Source: Legionella santicrucis (GTDB taxonomy: Bacteria; Pseudomonadota; Gammaproteobacteria; Legionellales; Legionellaceae). Taken from it: a DNA stretch of 33,961 nt. Numbering within the stretch: the first letter of the stretch is position 1; every line of letters begins with the position of its first letter. The notes under the pieces are model-generated. The model did no database searches. It was not told the origin of the DNA and saw only the letters and a list, made by a program, of their open reading frames with translations. Positions 15,953 through 24,662 of this stretch are shown one piece after another. The stretch lies in NCBI RefSeq assembly GCF_001468135.1, contig NZ_LNYU01000050.1, forward strand, positions 69,304 to 103,264, given 5' to 3'. Both the position numbers and the translations under genes were made by a program.

Positions 15953-17836
15953 ATGTCAGAAAACTACACTGCCCAAGCAATTGAAGTCTTAAGTGGACTT
16001 GAGCCTGTTCAACGGCGTCCCGGCATGTATACCGATACGACTCGTCCAAATCATTTGGCTCAGGAAGTTATTGATAACAGTGTGGATGAGGTACTAGCCG
16101 GTTTTGCCAGCCATATTCGCGTCACACTCCATGAAGATGGCTCTATTGAAGTTGAAGATGATGGCCGCGGTATGCCTGTTGATTTACATCCACAATTAGG
16201 ATTAAGCGGTGTCGAAGTCATTATGACTCGCCTTCATGCTGGAGGTAAATTTTCTGATAAAAATTATAGCTTCTCTGGTGGATTGCATGGAGTTGGAGTC
16301 TCTGTTGTTAACGCACTTTCCGAGCGCCTTGATGTCACCATTAAACGCAATGGACTTATTTATCAAATGTCATTTGCTAATGGCGATAAATTATGTGAAT
16401 TAAATGAGACAGGCCTAACCAAAAAAAGGGATACAGGAACAACTATTCGTTTTTGGCCTAATTCTAAGTATTTTGATACAACTCGGGTTTCAATTAAACA
16501 TTTAATGCATGTACTTAGAGCAAAAGCAGTACTTTGTACTGGCTTATCTATGACTTTTATCAATAAAGTAAACAATGAAGAAATGCATTGGTGCTATGAA
16601 CAGGGACTTACTGATTATTTAAATCAATCGTTACCTGATGGAGATTATTTACCTGAAGAACCATTTATTGGTGAGTTTAAAAGTGATGAGGCAACCGTTG
16701 ACTGGGCCTTGGTTTGGTCTAATTCCGCAAACACCAGCTTTAGTGAAAGTTATGTGAATTTAATTCCAACTGTCCAGGGGGGTACCCATGTAAATGGTTT
16801 ACGTTCAGGTCTGTTTGATGCTATGGCTGAGTTTTGTGAGTTAAGAAATTTGCTTCCTCGTGGCGTAAAACTCACTGCAGATGATCTATGGGAGCCTTGT
16901 CAATATGTCTTATCTGTTAAAATGAAAGAGCCACAATTTGCGGGTCAAACTAAAGAGCGTTTAAGTTCTCGTCAAATTTCAGCTTTTGTCAGTAATGTAG
17001 TTAAAGATGCCTTTGCGCTGTGGCTAAATCAACATCGTACCCAAGGTGAAGCAATTGCTGCATTAACAATAGAGAGGGCACAAAAACGTTTAAAACAAGC
17101 GAAACAGGTAGCTCGAAAACGAGTAAGCCAAGGACCAGCCCTTCCTGGTAAATTGGCTGACTGTTTGCAAACTGATCTTAGCCAAGCCGAACTGTTTCTC
17201 GTCGAAGGAGACTCAGCAGGTGGTTCAGCAAAACAAGCACGTAATAAGGATTTCCAAGCGATTTTACCTTTGCGAGGAAAAATTCTTAATACCTGGGAAG
17301 TAGATTCATCTCAAGTTTTAGCTTCCCAAGAAATTCATGATATTTCCGTGGCCATAGGAGTAGATCCCGGCTCTTCTGATCTTAGCGGGCTTCGTTATGG
17401 CAAATTATGTATCCTTGCCGATGCCGACTCAGATGGAGCACATATCGCCACATTAATTTGCGCTTTATTTTTACGTCATTTTAAACCTCTTGTTCAAGCA
17501 GGACATGTATTTGTTGCCATGCCCCCCCTTTATCGAATTGATGCAGGAAAAGAGGTTTATTACGCGCTCGATGATGAAGAAAAAAATCGTATTCTTAACC
17601 ACCTAACCCAAACAACTCGAGCTAAAGCTAATGTTCAACGTTTTAAAGGATTAGGAGAGATGAACCCGATACAATTACGTGAAACAACTATGGATCCGAA
17701 TACGCGACGACTGGTGCAACTGACGCTCGATGATGAAGGGGATGCAGAAGCAATTATGGATATGATGTTAAATAAAAAAAGAGCGGGTGATCGGAAAGTC
17801 TGGTTGGAAACCAAAGGGAATTTAGCCGAAGTTTGA
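15953..17836 (+). CDS. parE: DNA topoisomerase IV subunit B
   Basis: 627 residues, matching the size of gamma-proteobacterial ParE (about 630) rather than GyrB (about 800). GHKL ATPase motifs are present: DNSVDEVLAG with the catalytic-region glutamate earlier in the helix, DDGRGMPVD, and GGLHGVGVSVVNALS. The transducer domain follows, then the TOPRIM domain with LVEGDSAGGSAKQ, LRGKILN and DADSDGAHI, and the C-terminal QRFKGLGEMNP block. With ParC it decatenates daughter chromosomes and relaxes supercoils, and its TOPRIM region forms part of the quinolone pocket. parC is not in the window. The start at 15953 gives the conserved MSENYTAQAIEVLSGLEPV beginning. Confidence 0.97.
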   Translation: MSENYTAQAIEVLSGLEPVQRRPGMYTDTTRPNHLAQEVIDNSVDEVLAGFASHIRVTLHEDGSIEVEDDGRGMPVDLHPQLGLSGVEVIMTRLHAGGKFSDKNYSFSGGLHGVGVSVVNALSERLDVTIKRNGLIYQMSFANGDKLCELNETGLTKKRDTGTTIRFWPNSKYFDTTRVSIKHLMHVLRAKAVLCTGLSMTFINKVNNEEMHWCYEQGLTDYLNQSLPDGDYLPEEPFIGEFKSDEATVDWALVWSNSANTSFSESYVNLIPTVQGGTHVNGLRSGLFDAMAEFCELRNLLPRGVKLTADDLWEPCQYVLSVKMKEPQFAGQTKERLSSRQISAFVSNVVKDAFALWLNQHRTQGEAIAALTIERAQKRLKQAKQVARKRVSQGPALPGKLADCLQTDLSQAELFLVEGDSAGGSAKQARNKDFQAILPLRGKILNTWEVDSSQVLASQEIHDISVAIGVDPGSSDLSGLRYGKLCILADADSDGAHIATLICALFLRHFKPLVQAGHVFVAMPPLYRIDAGKEVYYALDDEEKNRILNHLTQTTRAKANVQRFKGLGEMNPIQLRETTMDPNTRRLVQLTLDDEGDAEAIMDMMLNKKRAGDRKVWLETKGNLAEV

Positions 17837-17880
17837 TACTAAGTCAGTCTCTCTAAGGTACAACTGTATTTGAACTATTC

Positions 17881-17930
17881 TGCACAAAAAAGCCCCTGGA
17901 AAATACTCACATAGCTACCTATGCTCTGCG
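17881..17930. repeat. Possible dispersed intergenic repeat, copy 2
   Basis: Resembles 10526-10575 over about 36 bases, ending ACCTATGCTCTG. The rest of 17837-18118 holds no gene, hairpin or motif I can support. Confidence 0.3.
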
Positions 17931-18118
17931 TTTCAAAGGTCTTTTCACAAAACCGAACTAAAATAATACTGTTCCACCAAAATTCAACCATTTGGCTTGT
18001 GCCAGTTTGGTCGCAAATTACGCCTATGTAATTTGAATGCTTTTCTTCAATATATCATCCATGAAATTCTTTTTGTTTACTTTTATGGTTTAGCTTTTTG
18101 TATTATCTTATCCAATTA

Positions 18119-18233
18119 GAGTCTGTTAACAACTGGTTTCCGCTGTCTACGTTCGTTGCTTTATGCACGACCATCCTGCTTTGTAGAAACCAATATTAGT
18201 ACAAATGCAAAAAGAATACATGTCAACAGGCTC
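18119..18233. mobile_element. MITE-like element with 13-bp imperfect terminal inverted repeats
   Basis: GAGTCTGTTAACA (18119-18131) and TGTCAACAGGCTC (18221-18233) are inverted repeats with two mismatches, or 14 of 16 if extended by three bases each side. A TA dinucleotide borders each end, as a TA target duplication would. Inside, TGGTTTC (18134-18140) and GAAACCA (18186-18192) form a second inverted pair. The element is 115 bases long and has no coding capacity. Confidence 0.45.
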
Positions 18234-18280
18234 TAAATTCCTTTCTTGAAAGTTTCATCTAACTTATTTGAGATCAATCT

Positions 18281-18685
18281 ATGACAATAAAATGGATACC
18301 GGATAACCAAATTGGCGAAGTGCAAAAAGATGGCACCTTTACTCGCGCAGCTTCCTATGGAGTAAGTATGATTAATGCCTATTTTTTTGATGAATTATCA
18401 AAACTTGATGCTACCAACCAAGAAAAAAATCTATTGGAAATCATCGAGACTGAATCCAAACTGATACCTTCTTTGAAAGCCTTGGATATCATCGGTTTCT
18501 TCTCTCCGCAAGAGTGGTTGCAAAGCGATCATCAAGGGCGAATAATGATTATTTTACTTTATCTTACACAACAACCAGAGGCTGTTACTCCGGAGATTGT
18601 GAACCAATTAAAAGAAAAATATACTACTTTGATACCCAGTTTACAGAAAATGGTTGATAAAATTTTAAATAGGTCTGCAACATGA
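18281..18685 (+). CDS. Unknown protein, paralogue of the next gene's N-terminal domain
   Basis: 134 residues of no family I recognise. It begins KWIPDNQIGEVQKDGTFTR, and the next gene begins with a matching LIPDNKQGMITENGTFYR. Both continue with a helix, then a FF/FFP...W-L segment, a GR-M/I-M helix and a long charged helix. This is a duplicated domain of about 130 residues. No signal peptide, membrane segment or catalytic signature is seen. The stop overlaps the next start by four bases (ATGA), so the two are translationally coupled and probably work together. Ribosome-binding site weak. Confidence 0.65.
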   Translation: MTIKWIPDNQIGEVQKDGTFTRAASYGVSMINAYFFDELSKLDATNQEKNLLEIIETESKLIPSLKALDIIGFFSPQEWLQSDHQGRIMIILLYLTQQPEAVTPEIVNQLKEKYTTLIPSLQKMVDKILNRSAT

Positions 18686-19587
18686 AAAATCCGACTATTG
18701 CAATTGATCCAGATAAGTTAATTCCTGACAACAAACAAGGAATGATTACTGAAAACGGAACATTTTATCGTAAAGGAACATCATTGGCGACATTTGATAA
18801 CGCAAAAAAATATCAAGCATTAATTGATAATGGCGTAAATGATATCGCTCATCCTGAAATTCAGGCCGCTATAAATGATCAACGATTTATTACCAATATG
18901 ATGGCGGTAGGATTGTATTTTTCTTTTTTTCCAGAAGCAGATTGGTTAGCTGATGAGCAACAAGAAGGCAGAATGATGCCTGCTTTGCTGATGCTACAAC
19001 AATATCCTAATAAACTATCTCATGAATTACAACAACGCTTACTCTACTTAAAAAATAAACTTAACCCCATTACCCAAGCGTTAATTGAAGAAACATTGGA
19101 TTATCATAAAAAATATAGGGCGCAACTCGCAGAAACAAAAAAATATTTATCTCATTTATTGACACAATACATGCACTGCTTGGAAAACCAAAATATTAGT
19201 GATATCGCTGCACTCTGGCTAGATAAGCCAGAAAGTTGTTTTATTAATCCTTCCTGTGATAAGCCGATTAAAGCTAAGGATAACATTATAAATTTTATTA
19301 AAAGTCATGTTGCCCAATTAATGTATCAAATTTCCAATGTAGATATTGAGATAGATTTAATTAAAGGCATTGCACATTTATATGCCCTAAAGACTTTAAA
19401 AATGGAATCCAAAGAAAATCATATACCCAAAGAAAAATCAGCTCAGACTAAAACAATAGTAAATGTAGCATTTGTTCGTTTAGATGTCCCTTCTTGCCAA
19501 CCCATTTTAACAGGATTTAAAAATTGGCGATTAGGCAATTGGAAAATTTACAATTGGACCGAAGTTCTCCCTAATTCTGAATTTTAA
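18682..19587 (+). CDS. Unknown protein: paralogous N-terminal domain plus possible NTF2-like C-terminus
   Basis: 301 residues. Residues 1-150 repeat the domain of the preceding gene (IPDNKQGMITENGTFYR; FFPEADWLADEQQEGRMMP). Residues about 155-295 are different: a helix YLSHLLTQYMHCLENQNI, then ALWLDKPESCFINP and strand-like segments ending FKNWRLGNWKIYNWTEV. This order resembles a SnoaL/NTF2-like cone fold, in which a ligand pocket is formed by helices and a curved sheet. That reading is tentative. The gene is coupled to the previous one by ATGA and lies 11 bases before the metallo-hydrolase gene, which has its own AAGGA site. Confidence 0.65.
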   Translation: MKNPTIAIDPDKLIPDNKQGMITENGTFYRKGTSLATFDNAKKYQALIDNGVNDIAHPEIQAAINDQRFITNMMAVGLYFSFFPEADWLADEQQEGRMMPALLMLQQYPNKLSHELQQRLLYLKNKLNPITQALIEETLDYHKKYRAQLAETKKYLSHLLTQYMHCLENQNISDIAALWLDKPESCFINPSCDKPIKAKDNIINFIKSHVAQLMYQISNVDIEIDLIKGIAHLYALKTLKMESKENHIPKEKSAQTKTIVNVAFVRLDVPSCQPILTGFKNWRLGNWKIYNWTEVLPNSEF

Positions 19588-19598
19588 GGATTTTATTC

Positions 19599-20672
19599 AT
19601 GCTGAAAATTTCTTTTAAAATATTTTCTTTTATTGTACTCACATATACCAGTCATTCTTTTGCTGCTTTATATCTAGAGTCACCCATTCAAAAAGATTTA
19701 TTGACTGATAGTAAGATGCATCTTTATTTCTGCGGAACTGGTGATCCAGAAGTGACGATGCAAGATATTCGTAAACCAGCCTGTCTTGCTATGATTGCCG
19801 ATAAACAGTTTATGCTATTTGATGCAGGCGAAGGGGCATCACAAACTTTAGCGTCTATGGGTTTACCTTACGCCGCGATTCACAATGTGTTTATCACACA
19901 TTGGCATTCAGATCATTTCAGTGGCTTAGGGCAAATTATTAATGCATCTTGGAATAATGGACGTAATCAACCCATCCATGTTTATGGACCCTATGGAGTG
20001 AAGCAAGTTATAAAAGGATTAACCAAAGCCTATCAACTGGATGTAATTTTTCGTGCATCTAATAGCCAAGGAAGATTAGATCCACAGTTAGGGTTTGGAA
20101 TCCCCAAATTAGTAGACGCAGTTAACCACGATCAAACCGTTTATGATATACCAAACATTAAAATTACTGCGTTTCCTGTTTCTCATGAACCTGTCTATCC
20201 GGCGCTGGGATATGTTATACACTACAAAGGATGCAAAATAGTCATCAGCGGCGATACAAAAGTTAATCCTACACTCGCGGCTCATGCTAAAGACACTGAT
20301 CTTTTAATTAATGAAGTGCTTAGTAATCCGTTAAACCAAGAAACGTATCAACAATCAATGGAAAAAGGCAATAAATTGGATGCTGCATTTTCGTTGGAAA
20401 CCAAGAATTATCATTCTGATTCATTAGAGCTAGCCAAAATGGCACAACAAGCGAGAGTAAAACATCTGGTCTTGACTCATTTTGTGCCAGCTATCCCAAC
20501 AACATCAGATGCACAACATGCCTTTGCCAAAGGAATGAGTAAGTATTACACGGGACAAATGACAATGAGTGCGGATAAAGATGAAATCATTATTGAATCA
20601 ACAGGAGCAACCTGTCAAATTCAATATAAACCAGCACAACAATCAAGGATCCCTGCGTATAAAATTAATTAA
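19599..20672 (+). CDS. Secreted metallo-beta-lactamase-fold hydrolase (RNase Z/arylsulfatase-like branch)
   Basis: 357 residues with a signal peptide (about residues 1-22, ending SFA). The fold is marked by the zinc motif THWHSDHFSG near residue 100, with both histidines and the aspartate-histidine pair. Then come a histidine in FPVSHEP, the bridging aspartate in ISGDTKVN and a final histidine in LTHFVP. FCGTGDPE before the motif and the long segment between motifs fit the RNase Z-like/arylsulfatase branch rather than beta-lactamases. A signal peptide argues against tRNA processing and for a periplasmic phosphodiesterase, sulfatase or lactonase-like activity. It is third in a four-gene run; the substrate is unknown. 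Confidence 0.83.
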   Translation: MLKISFKIFSFIVLTYTSHSFAALYLESPIQKDLLTDSKMHLYFCGTGDPEVTMQDIRKPACLAMIADKQFMLFDAGEGASQTLASMGLPYAAIHNVFITHWHSDHFSGLGQIINASWNNGRNQPIHVYGPYGVKQVIKGLTKAYQLDVIFRASNSQGRLDPQLGFGIPKLVDAVNHDQTVYDIPNIKITAFPVSHEPVYPALGYVIHYKGCKIVISGDTKVNPTLAAHAKDTDLLINEVLSNPLNQETYQQSMEKGNKLDAAFSLETKNYHSDSLELAKMAQQARVKHLVLTHFVPAIPTTSDAQHAFAKGMSKYYTGQMTMSADKDEIIIESTGATCQIQYKPAQQSRIPAYKIN

Positions 20673-20725
20673 CTATTTTTAACGTATCATACCAATCGTA
20701 TTAAACTTAATTAAGAGGAGTAACT

Positions 20726-21340
20726 ATGGATGGTTTTCCCCAAGAAAATTTCCCTAATGTAAATACCAGTGATTATCATCAAATAAGAGATACAATAAGA
20801 ACTGGTGATCTTTTATTTGCTTCGGGAAATTCATTAATGTCATCTATGATTAAAGGAGCAACAAATAGTGTTTGGAGTCATGTTGCCTTTATTGTTCGCC
20901 TGGAAGCAATTGACCGAATCATGGTCATGGAAAGTGTTGAAACAGTTGGTGTCCGCACCGTTGCATTAAGCAATTATGTGCGTAATTATAATGGTAGTGG
21001 TCACGGATATCCTGGGAAAATAATGCTCGCTCGCTATCAAAATTTTCCAATTAATTCCTTTTCAAATCTGTCAAAACAGGCAGTTGATCTGCTGGGATAT
21101 CCTTACAATACAGAAGAAATTCTCAGAATTGCTGCACGCATAGGAATGAATGCGTTTGGTTTTGATAAAGCAAGCCCCGAAGTTATTTCTTCACATGCAT
21201 TTATTTGCTCTGAATATGTATATACTTGCTATAAATCTGTTGGAATTACTATAGATTATAACCAAGAAGGATTTATTGCTCCTGTAGACTTTGCTCGCTC
21301 TCCTAAAATTAATCCAATATGTTTTGTTGTAACAGAATGA
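20726..21340 (+). CDS. Permuted papain-like (NlpC/P60-type, YiiX/DUF830) cysteine amidase
   Basis: 204 residues. The start is supported by GAGGAG six bases before ATG 20726. The N-terminal IRTGDLLFASGNS and SVWSHVAFIVR place the histidine near residue 53. FICSEYVYTCY near residue 155 supplies the cysteine, giving the His-before-Cys order of permuted papain-fold enzymes of the YiiX type. Family members hydrolyse amide or acyl bonds in peptidoglycan peptides, proteins or lipids. No signal peptide or membrane helix is present, so it is cytoplasmic or exported by a specialised system. It is probably cotranscribed with the preceding hydrolase (53-base gap, no terminator seen). Confidence 0.75.
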   Translation: MDGFPQENFPNVNTSDYHQIRDTIRTGDLLFASGNSLMSSMIKGATNSVWSHVAFIVRLEAIDRIMVMESVETVGVRTVALSNYVRNYNGSGHGYPGKIMLARYQNFPINSFSNLSKQAVDLLGYPYNTEEILRIAARIGMNAFGFDKASPEVISSHAFICSEYVYTCYKSVGITIDYNQEGFIAPVDFARSPKINPICFVVTE

Positions 21341-21379
21341 TACACACTAAGCATGGGGCAATGTGAAAATGGATTTTTA

Positions 21380-21817
21380 CTACCCATGCCAGGAGGATTC
21401 TCCTATTTTTTTGTAATCTTGTTCACCAAAAATAGCAGAAGCAAATTCATAATATTTAAACTCCAGCAAATTGTTGCTAGGGTCTTTTAAGAAAAAAGAT
21501 TGATGCTCTATTCGAGTATCTTTGAATCGTATTTTAGGTGGAATTTCAAAAGAAATGTGCTGCATTTTAATTTTTGCCGTAAAAGCATCAAAATCATCTC
21601 GCTCAAGAAAAATTAAACCAAAATGCCTTGGATAGATTCCTCCTTGAGGAGGTGGAATGAGATCTACTTTATGCGCCACAATTTGATGAGTACCAAATTT
21701 TAAAATCAATGCATTCTCAGATTCTCGTCCTAACAAAAACCCCAGTTTTTGATGATAAAATTCTTTAGCTAATGCCAAATCATGTACTGGAAATGCAAGA
21801 TGAAATAATGTATTCAT
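21380..21817 (-). CDS. VOC-superfamily (glyoxalase/bleomycin-resistance-like) protein
   Basis: 145 residues. One complete pair of beta-alpha-beta-beta-beta units: LFHLAFPVHDLALAKEFYHQKLGF at the N-terminus with a metal-ligand histidine near residue 6, PRHFGLIF with a second histidine, and SNNLLEFKYYE with the C-terminal glutamate. The D/N-NLLEFK ending is typical of dioxygenase- and lyase-like VOC proteins of unknown substrate. Its ATG overlaps the stop of the small basic gene upstream by four bases (ATGA), so translation is coupled. It is convergent with the amidase gene; GCATGGG (21351-21357) and CCCATGC (21383-21389) could pair between the two ends. Confidence 0.8.
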   Translation of the reverse strand: MNTLFHLAFPVHDLALAKEFYHQKLGFLLGRESENALILKFGTHQIVAHKVDLIPPPQGGIYPRHFGLIFLERDDFDAFTAKIKMQHISFEIPPKIRFKDTRIEHQSFFLKDPSNNLLEFKYYEFASAIFGEQDYKKIGESSWHG

Positions 21818-21975
21818 GAAGTTGGCTTCTTAGTTACTTTTTTAACTTTAGCATTTTTTTCCATTTCCTTTGGTAGACGATTCCTCTTAATATACATATT
21901 TCCTGGATTTCCTGAATCACTTTGTCTATGTTTAGGATTAACGGAACTATGAGATGAATGGTGCTTTTGCGTCAT
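21814..21975 (-). CDS. Small basic protein, 53 residues, coupled to the VOC gene
   Basis: The start at 21975 (MTQKHHSSHSSVN) is preceded by AAGGAG with a six-base spacer; a longer in-frame version to 22026 would put that site inside the gene. The product is rich in lysine, histidine and serine, ends KVKKVTKKPTS, and has no hydrophobic core, so it is probably disordered and nucleic-acid- or metal-binding. It overlaps the VOC gene by four bases. No family recognised. Confidence 0.6.
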   Translation of the reverse strand: MTQKHHSSHSSVNPKHRQSDSGNPGNMYIKRNRLPKEMEKNAKVKKVTKKPTS

Positions 21976-22108
21976 TTCATGCTCCTTATAGTGGATTATT
22001 CTATAAGGATAGCAAAAAAAGAGCAAATTCGTGTAAAAATTAATGTTTTAAATTAACGAATAAGTATGTAAGAATATTTATTATATTATTATTTCAACTT
22101 TATATAAA

Positions 22109-22744
22109 ATGCATTTGAATATTTTGGATTATATAATTCACATTGATGTTTATTTGAACACTATTGTTTCAAATTATGGATTTTGGACGTATTTAGCTTT
22201 ATTCGCTGTTATTTTTTGCGAAACAGGGTTAGTCGTCACTCCTTTTTTACCCGGTGACTCCTTGCTTTTTGCTGCTGGAAGTATTGCTGCACAGCCTGGA
22301 AATCCATTAAATGCTTTTATTTTGTTTTTATTACTTTTCTGTGCCTCAGTGTTCGGAAACCAGATCAATTTTTTAGTGGGGCGGTTACTAGGACCTCGCA
22401 TTTTTTCGGCTGAAAAATCTTGGTTACTCAATAAAAAACATCTACAAGAAACACATGCATTTTATGAAAAACATGGTGGAAAAACGATTATTTTTGCGCG
22501 TTTTCTTCCTATTATACGTACCTTTGCGCCTTTTGTAGCAGGAGTTGGAACGATGAGTATGATTCGTTTTACGCTATATAATTTAATAAGCGCATTTATA
22601 TGGATTGCTAGCCTCTTAAGTCTTGGTTATTTTTTGGGATCAATTCCATTAATTAAAGAAAACTTCGCGCTGGTTATTTATGGAATTATTTTTATTTCGA
22701 TATTGCCCCCTATTGTTACATTACTGAGTCGAAAGCAAATGTAA
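22109..22744 (+). CDS. DedA-family membrane protein (SNARE-associated/VTT domain)
   Basis: 211 residues, standard length. Family marks: an N-terminal YGFWTYLALFAVIFCETGLVVTPFLPGDSLLFAAG block with the acidic residue in the re-entrant hairpin, FVGRLLG-like NFLVGRLLGPRIF, and the signature FARFLPIIRTFAPFVAGVGTMSMIRFTLYN with both conserved arginines. Three further hydrophobic segments follow. DedA proteins are thought to be proton-driven flippases or transporters of undecaprenyl phosphate or other phospholipids in the inner membrane, needed for envelope homeostasis. Standalone gene with a long AT-rich leader. The start at 22109 has a poor ribosome-binding site. Confidence 0.88.
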   Translation: MHLNILDYIIHIDVYLNTIVSNYGFWTYLALFAVIFCETGLVVTPFLPGDSLLFAAGSIAAQPGNPLNAFILFLLLFCASVFGNQINFLVGRLLGPRIFSAEKSWLLNKKHLQETHAFYEKHGGKTIIFARFLPIIRTFAPFVAGVGTMSMIRFTLYNLISAFIWIASLLSLGYFLGSIPLIKENFALVIYGIIFISILPPIVTLLSRKQM

Positions 22745-22851
22745 CAGTATCTGTTCAAGGGTATAGTTTTCTCTTGGTAAAAAGCTGTATTTTTGCACAA
22801 TATATGCAAAATTAATCTTTTTGGTGCATGAGGCGTGCATGCTTAAGTACT

Positions 22852-22911
22852 CCCGGATTAGGCGCGGTCGTAATCCGTACCACCCTTTCCCCTGCTATAC
22901 ACTAATTCGGG
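22852..22911. repeat. REP-like cluster with alternative pairings
   Basis: CCCGGATTAG (22852-22861) can pair with CTAATTCGGG (22902-22911, one mismatch). Its inner CGGATTA can instead pair perfectly with TAATCCG (22871-22877). These look like three arms of a repetitive extragenic palindrome, between convergent genes. Confidence 0.5.
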
Positions 22912-23001
22912 CTGCAGAAAAATAGGAATCAGTTTTCTTTAAGTTAACGCCATTACGTGGAAAATTACGTAACGCTTATATGTAACAAGGAGAAAATAAA
23001 A

Positions 23002-23784
23002 CTATTCTGCGAGCAGTAATCGCGATATCATACCTTTTTGAATCCAGGCTTTTAAATAGGAAGCAGCTCGCATTCCTACTTCCTCAGGGTTTATCCACTC
23101 GCATAAACCTTCACATAAAGCACCAAAAGAGATCCCTTGTAATAAATTATCTAAAGCCCAAGCTTCTTCACAAGACAAACTATAAAACTGGATAAGGTAT
23201 TCAGGTTTACGCCACAAAATCCATGCCGTAGGTTCCGAACTTTGTTGTAACTCAGGCAACTTTTGATCATGGGTCAACGCTTGCCAAAGGAAAGTTGTAT
23301 TACAAACATAATTGATTCGCTGTAAAGAGGGATGCAGAATAAACTGTAATCCTGCCCATGCTTCTGGGGGAACTGAAGCCATATCCTCAACCTGCACAAC
23401 GTGTGCATCTGCAGCATCAAAAGCTAAACCCATTTTCCATTCAAAATCAGCAAGTTCTGCTAAATGGGGGTATTGAGGATACTGGTTTTTAATGAACTCG
23501 GGAAGCAAATCTCCATACCAACGAATAGAACGATAAGATGAAGGATGTGCATTAATATAAAGAGTAGCAAACTCATTAAATTGCTCTGTACCTAAATAAG
23601 CATGTAACGCAGAAAAATTAGACGACAAACATTCTATCAATCGAAGTTTATAAGCGTCACGATAAATACCTAAGCGAGTATCCGCTGAAACTAATTCAGT
23701 TTGAATAATTGAATTAAAAATGTCTGACTGATCTGATAATAAAAATTTTTGAAATTGCTCTTGTAAGTGCAGAAGCTCTGTCAT
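23002..23784 (-). CDS. bufC: Bufferin biosynthesis partner, DUF2063 family (BufC/HvfC type)
   Basis: 260 residues. The N-terminal DUF2063 domain is recognised by LQEQFQKFLLSD at the start, RLGIYRDAYKLRLIECLSSNFSALHAYLG, and FATLYINAHPSSYRSIRWYGDLLPEFI. A C-terminal domain with a WINPEEVGMRAASYLKAWIQKGMI segment binds the precursor peptide in described relatives. In MNIO systems this protein forms a heterodimer with the DUF692 enzyme and presents the cysteine-rich precursor to it. Its ATG overlaps the enzyme gene's stop by four bases, giving matched output. The gene ends the operon; no DoxX gene, sometimes found in such clusters, follows. Confidence 0.85.
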   Translation of the reverse strand: MTELLHLQEQFQKFLLSDQSDIFNSIIQTELVSADTRLGIYRDAYKLRLIECLSSNFSALHAYLGTEQFNEFATLYINAHPSSYRSIRWYGDLLPEFIKNQYPQYPHLAELADFEWKMGLAFDAADAHVVQVEDMASVPPEAWAGLQFILHPSLQRINYVCNTTFLWQALTHDQKLPELQQSSEPTAWILWRKPEYLIQFYSLSCEEAWALDNLLQGISFGALCEGLCEWINPEEVGMRAASYLKAWIQKGMISRLLLAE

Positions 23785-24644
23785 AAAAGCACCTCGTCAA
23801 TCGTTACTGATTCAGCAATTTCCTGAGCATGCTTTATTTCCGCAAGCAAATCAGCTAAAGGCGGCATATTGTCATCTCGTTCTATCATAGTTGAGACAGG
23901 ACCCAATCGTTGTAACGTTGCTGCATAAAGATCCCAAACAGGCTGGATTACAGGCGCATCATGAGTATCGATGATGTAATGACCATGATTGGAATGGCCA
24001 GCCAAATGAATTTGGGCCACTCGTTCAGCAGGCATGGCAAAAATATAATCCATAGGATTAAACTGGTGATTTATAGCACTCACATACACATTATTGACAT
24101 CGAGTAAAATATAACAATCTGCTTTCTTAACAATTTCAAGAATAAATTCCCATTCTGTCATTTCAGATTGTTTATAAGTAAGGTAGCTGGATACATTTTC
24201 AATTAAAATGGGGCGCCCTAAAAACTCCTGGACCTGATGGATACGAGAAACAATATGATTTACTGCTTGATGCGTATACGGAATAGGCAATAAATCATGG
24301 GCATTAACCCCATTAACTCCAGTCCAACATAAATGATCAGAAATCCAAACTGGTTCAACTCGAGAAGCTAAATTTTTTAATTGCTGTAGATAATCACGAT
24401 CTAAAGGATCTGAACTACCTAATGAAAGAGAAACACCATGCATCACTATAGGGTAATGGGTGCGAATTTGGTCAAGATAATAAAGTGGTTTTCCACCGGG
24501 AACCAGGTAATTTTCAGTTAATATCTCAAACCAATCTAAATTGGGTTTTTGCGTCAAAATTTCTTCATAATAATCAGGTCGTAATCCCAGACCAAAACCA
24601 AGAAAAGGCATGCGTGGAACAATTTTATTTTGTGGGGTATTCAT
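23781..24644 (-). CDS. bufB: Multinuclear non-heme iron-dependent oxidase (MNIO, DUF692; BufB/HvfB type)
   Basis: 287 residues from ATG 24644 (MNTPQNK). An in-frame extension to 24683 is rejected because it would run through a terminator hairpin. TIM-barrel with a full set of iron-ligand motifs: FEILTENYL, VMHGVSLSLG, ISDHLCW, LIENVSSY, LLDVNNVYVSA, IHLAGHS, DTHDAPV and MIERDD. Characterised relatives use two or three irons and oxygen to convert cysteines of a precursor peptide into thiooxazole or oxazolone-thioamide groups, making copper-binding bufferins. The substrate here should be the cysteine-rich peptide encoded just upstream. Confidence 0.9.
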   Translation of the reverse strand: MNTPQNKIVPRMPFLGFGLGLRPDYYEEILTQKPNLDWFEILTENYLVPGGKPLYYLDQIRTHYPIVMHGVSLSLGSSDPLDRDYLQQLKNLASRVEPVWISDHLCWTGVNGVNAHDLLPIPYTHQAVNHIVSRIHQVQEFLGRPILIENVSSYLTYKQSEMTEWEFILEIVKKADCYILLDVNNVYVSAINHQFNPMDYIFAMPAERVAQIHLAGHSNHGHYIIDTHDAPVIQPVWDLYAATLQRLGPVSTMIERDDNMPPLADLLAEIKHAQEIAESVTIDEVLL

Positions 24645-24662
24645 AATTAATACCTGATAAAA

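Noticed and set aside
22174..22431. 85-codon minus-strand frame inside the DedA gene
   Set aside because: It is a mirror of a well-recognised DedA protein and has no ribosome-binding site.
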